21,348 nucleotides of DNA. Origin: Basidiobolus ranarum. Taxonomy: Eukaryota; Basidiobolomycota; Basidiobolomycetes; Basidiobolales. Every line of letters begins with the position of its first letter. The stretch's first letter is position 1. This document shows positions 21,327-21,348 of the stretch, in pieces. The notes below the pieces were generated by a model that did not search any database, was not told the DNA's origin, and saw nothing but the letters and a program-made list of their open reading frames with translations. The stretch is taken from assembly GCA_040143965.1 (NCBI GenBank), contig JASJQH010007083.1:1-21348 (forward strand). Reading direction: 5' to 3'. The position numbers were made by a program, and so were the translations under genes.

Positions 21327-21348
21327 CTTAATTGATGAACAGTCTAGC

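Overview
This window is eukaryotic nuclear DNA, most likely from a filamentous fungus. Coding sequence is cut into many short exons by GT-AG introns of about 55-140 bp, often with a CTAAC- or CTGAC-like branch site. Intergenic DNA is AT-rich and carries dispersed repeats. The gene set also points to fungi: a Gyp7-type Rab GAP with its N-terminal domain, a DUF4211 nuclear protein, calcineurin A and NAA10. I cannot settle the phylum; a basidiomycete or an early-diverging mucoromycote-like fungus both fit. Nothing looks bacterial or viral, and there is no CRISPR array, operon or plasmid feature.

Layout: 1-5831 has no gene I can support. It contains a family of inverted (foldback) repeats between about 2741 and 4703. 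Then come NAA10 (5832-6603, minus, 5 exons, 158 aa) and a Gyp7/TBC1D15-type Rab GAP (7464-10559, minus, 14 exons, 737 aa). A 1.1 kb divergent intergenic region separates the GAP from a TRIC-type cation channel (11680-12625, plus, 3 exons, 273 aa). Next are a doubtful small reading frame (12816-13145) and the calcineurin A catalytic subunit (13189-15541, plus, 12 exons, 531 aa). A second foldback element (16031-16898) lies between the convergent calcineurin gene and a DUF4211 protein gene (17595-20029, minus, 9 exons, 603 aa). A 143 bp element with 15 bp perfect terminal inverted repeats lies at 20248-20390. The C-terminal part of an unrecognised membrane protein runs off the right edge (minus).

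I rebuilt all five complete gene models by hand, matching conserved family residues across each splice junction. Each closes in frame with consistent intron phases from ATG to stop. The genes are ordinary cellular functions: co-translational N-terminal acetylation, Rab inactivation, endomembrane cation counter-flux, calcium signalling and a nuclear protein of unknown role. Channel and calcineurin both relate to intracellular calcium and are neighbours, but nothing in the sequence shows that they are co-regulated. I see no clear new multi-gene system. The best leads are the foldback repeat family, the altered lipid-binding motif in the fungal TRIC, the possible zinc cluster in DUF4211, the possible N-terminal extension of calcineurin A and the unidentified membrane protein.
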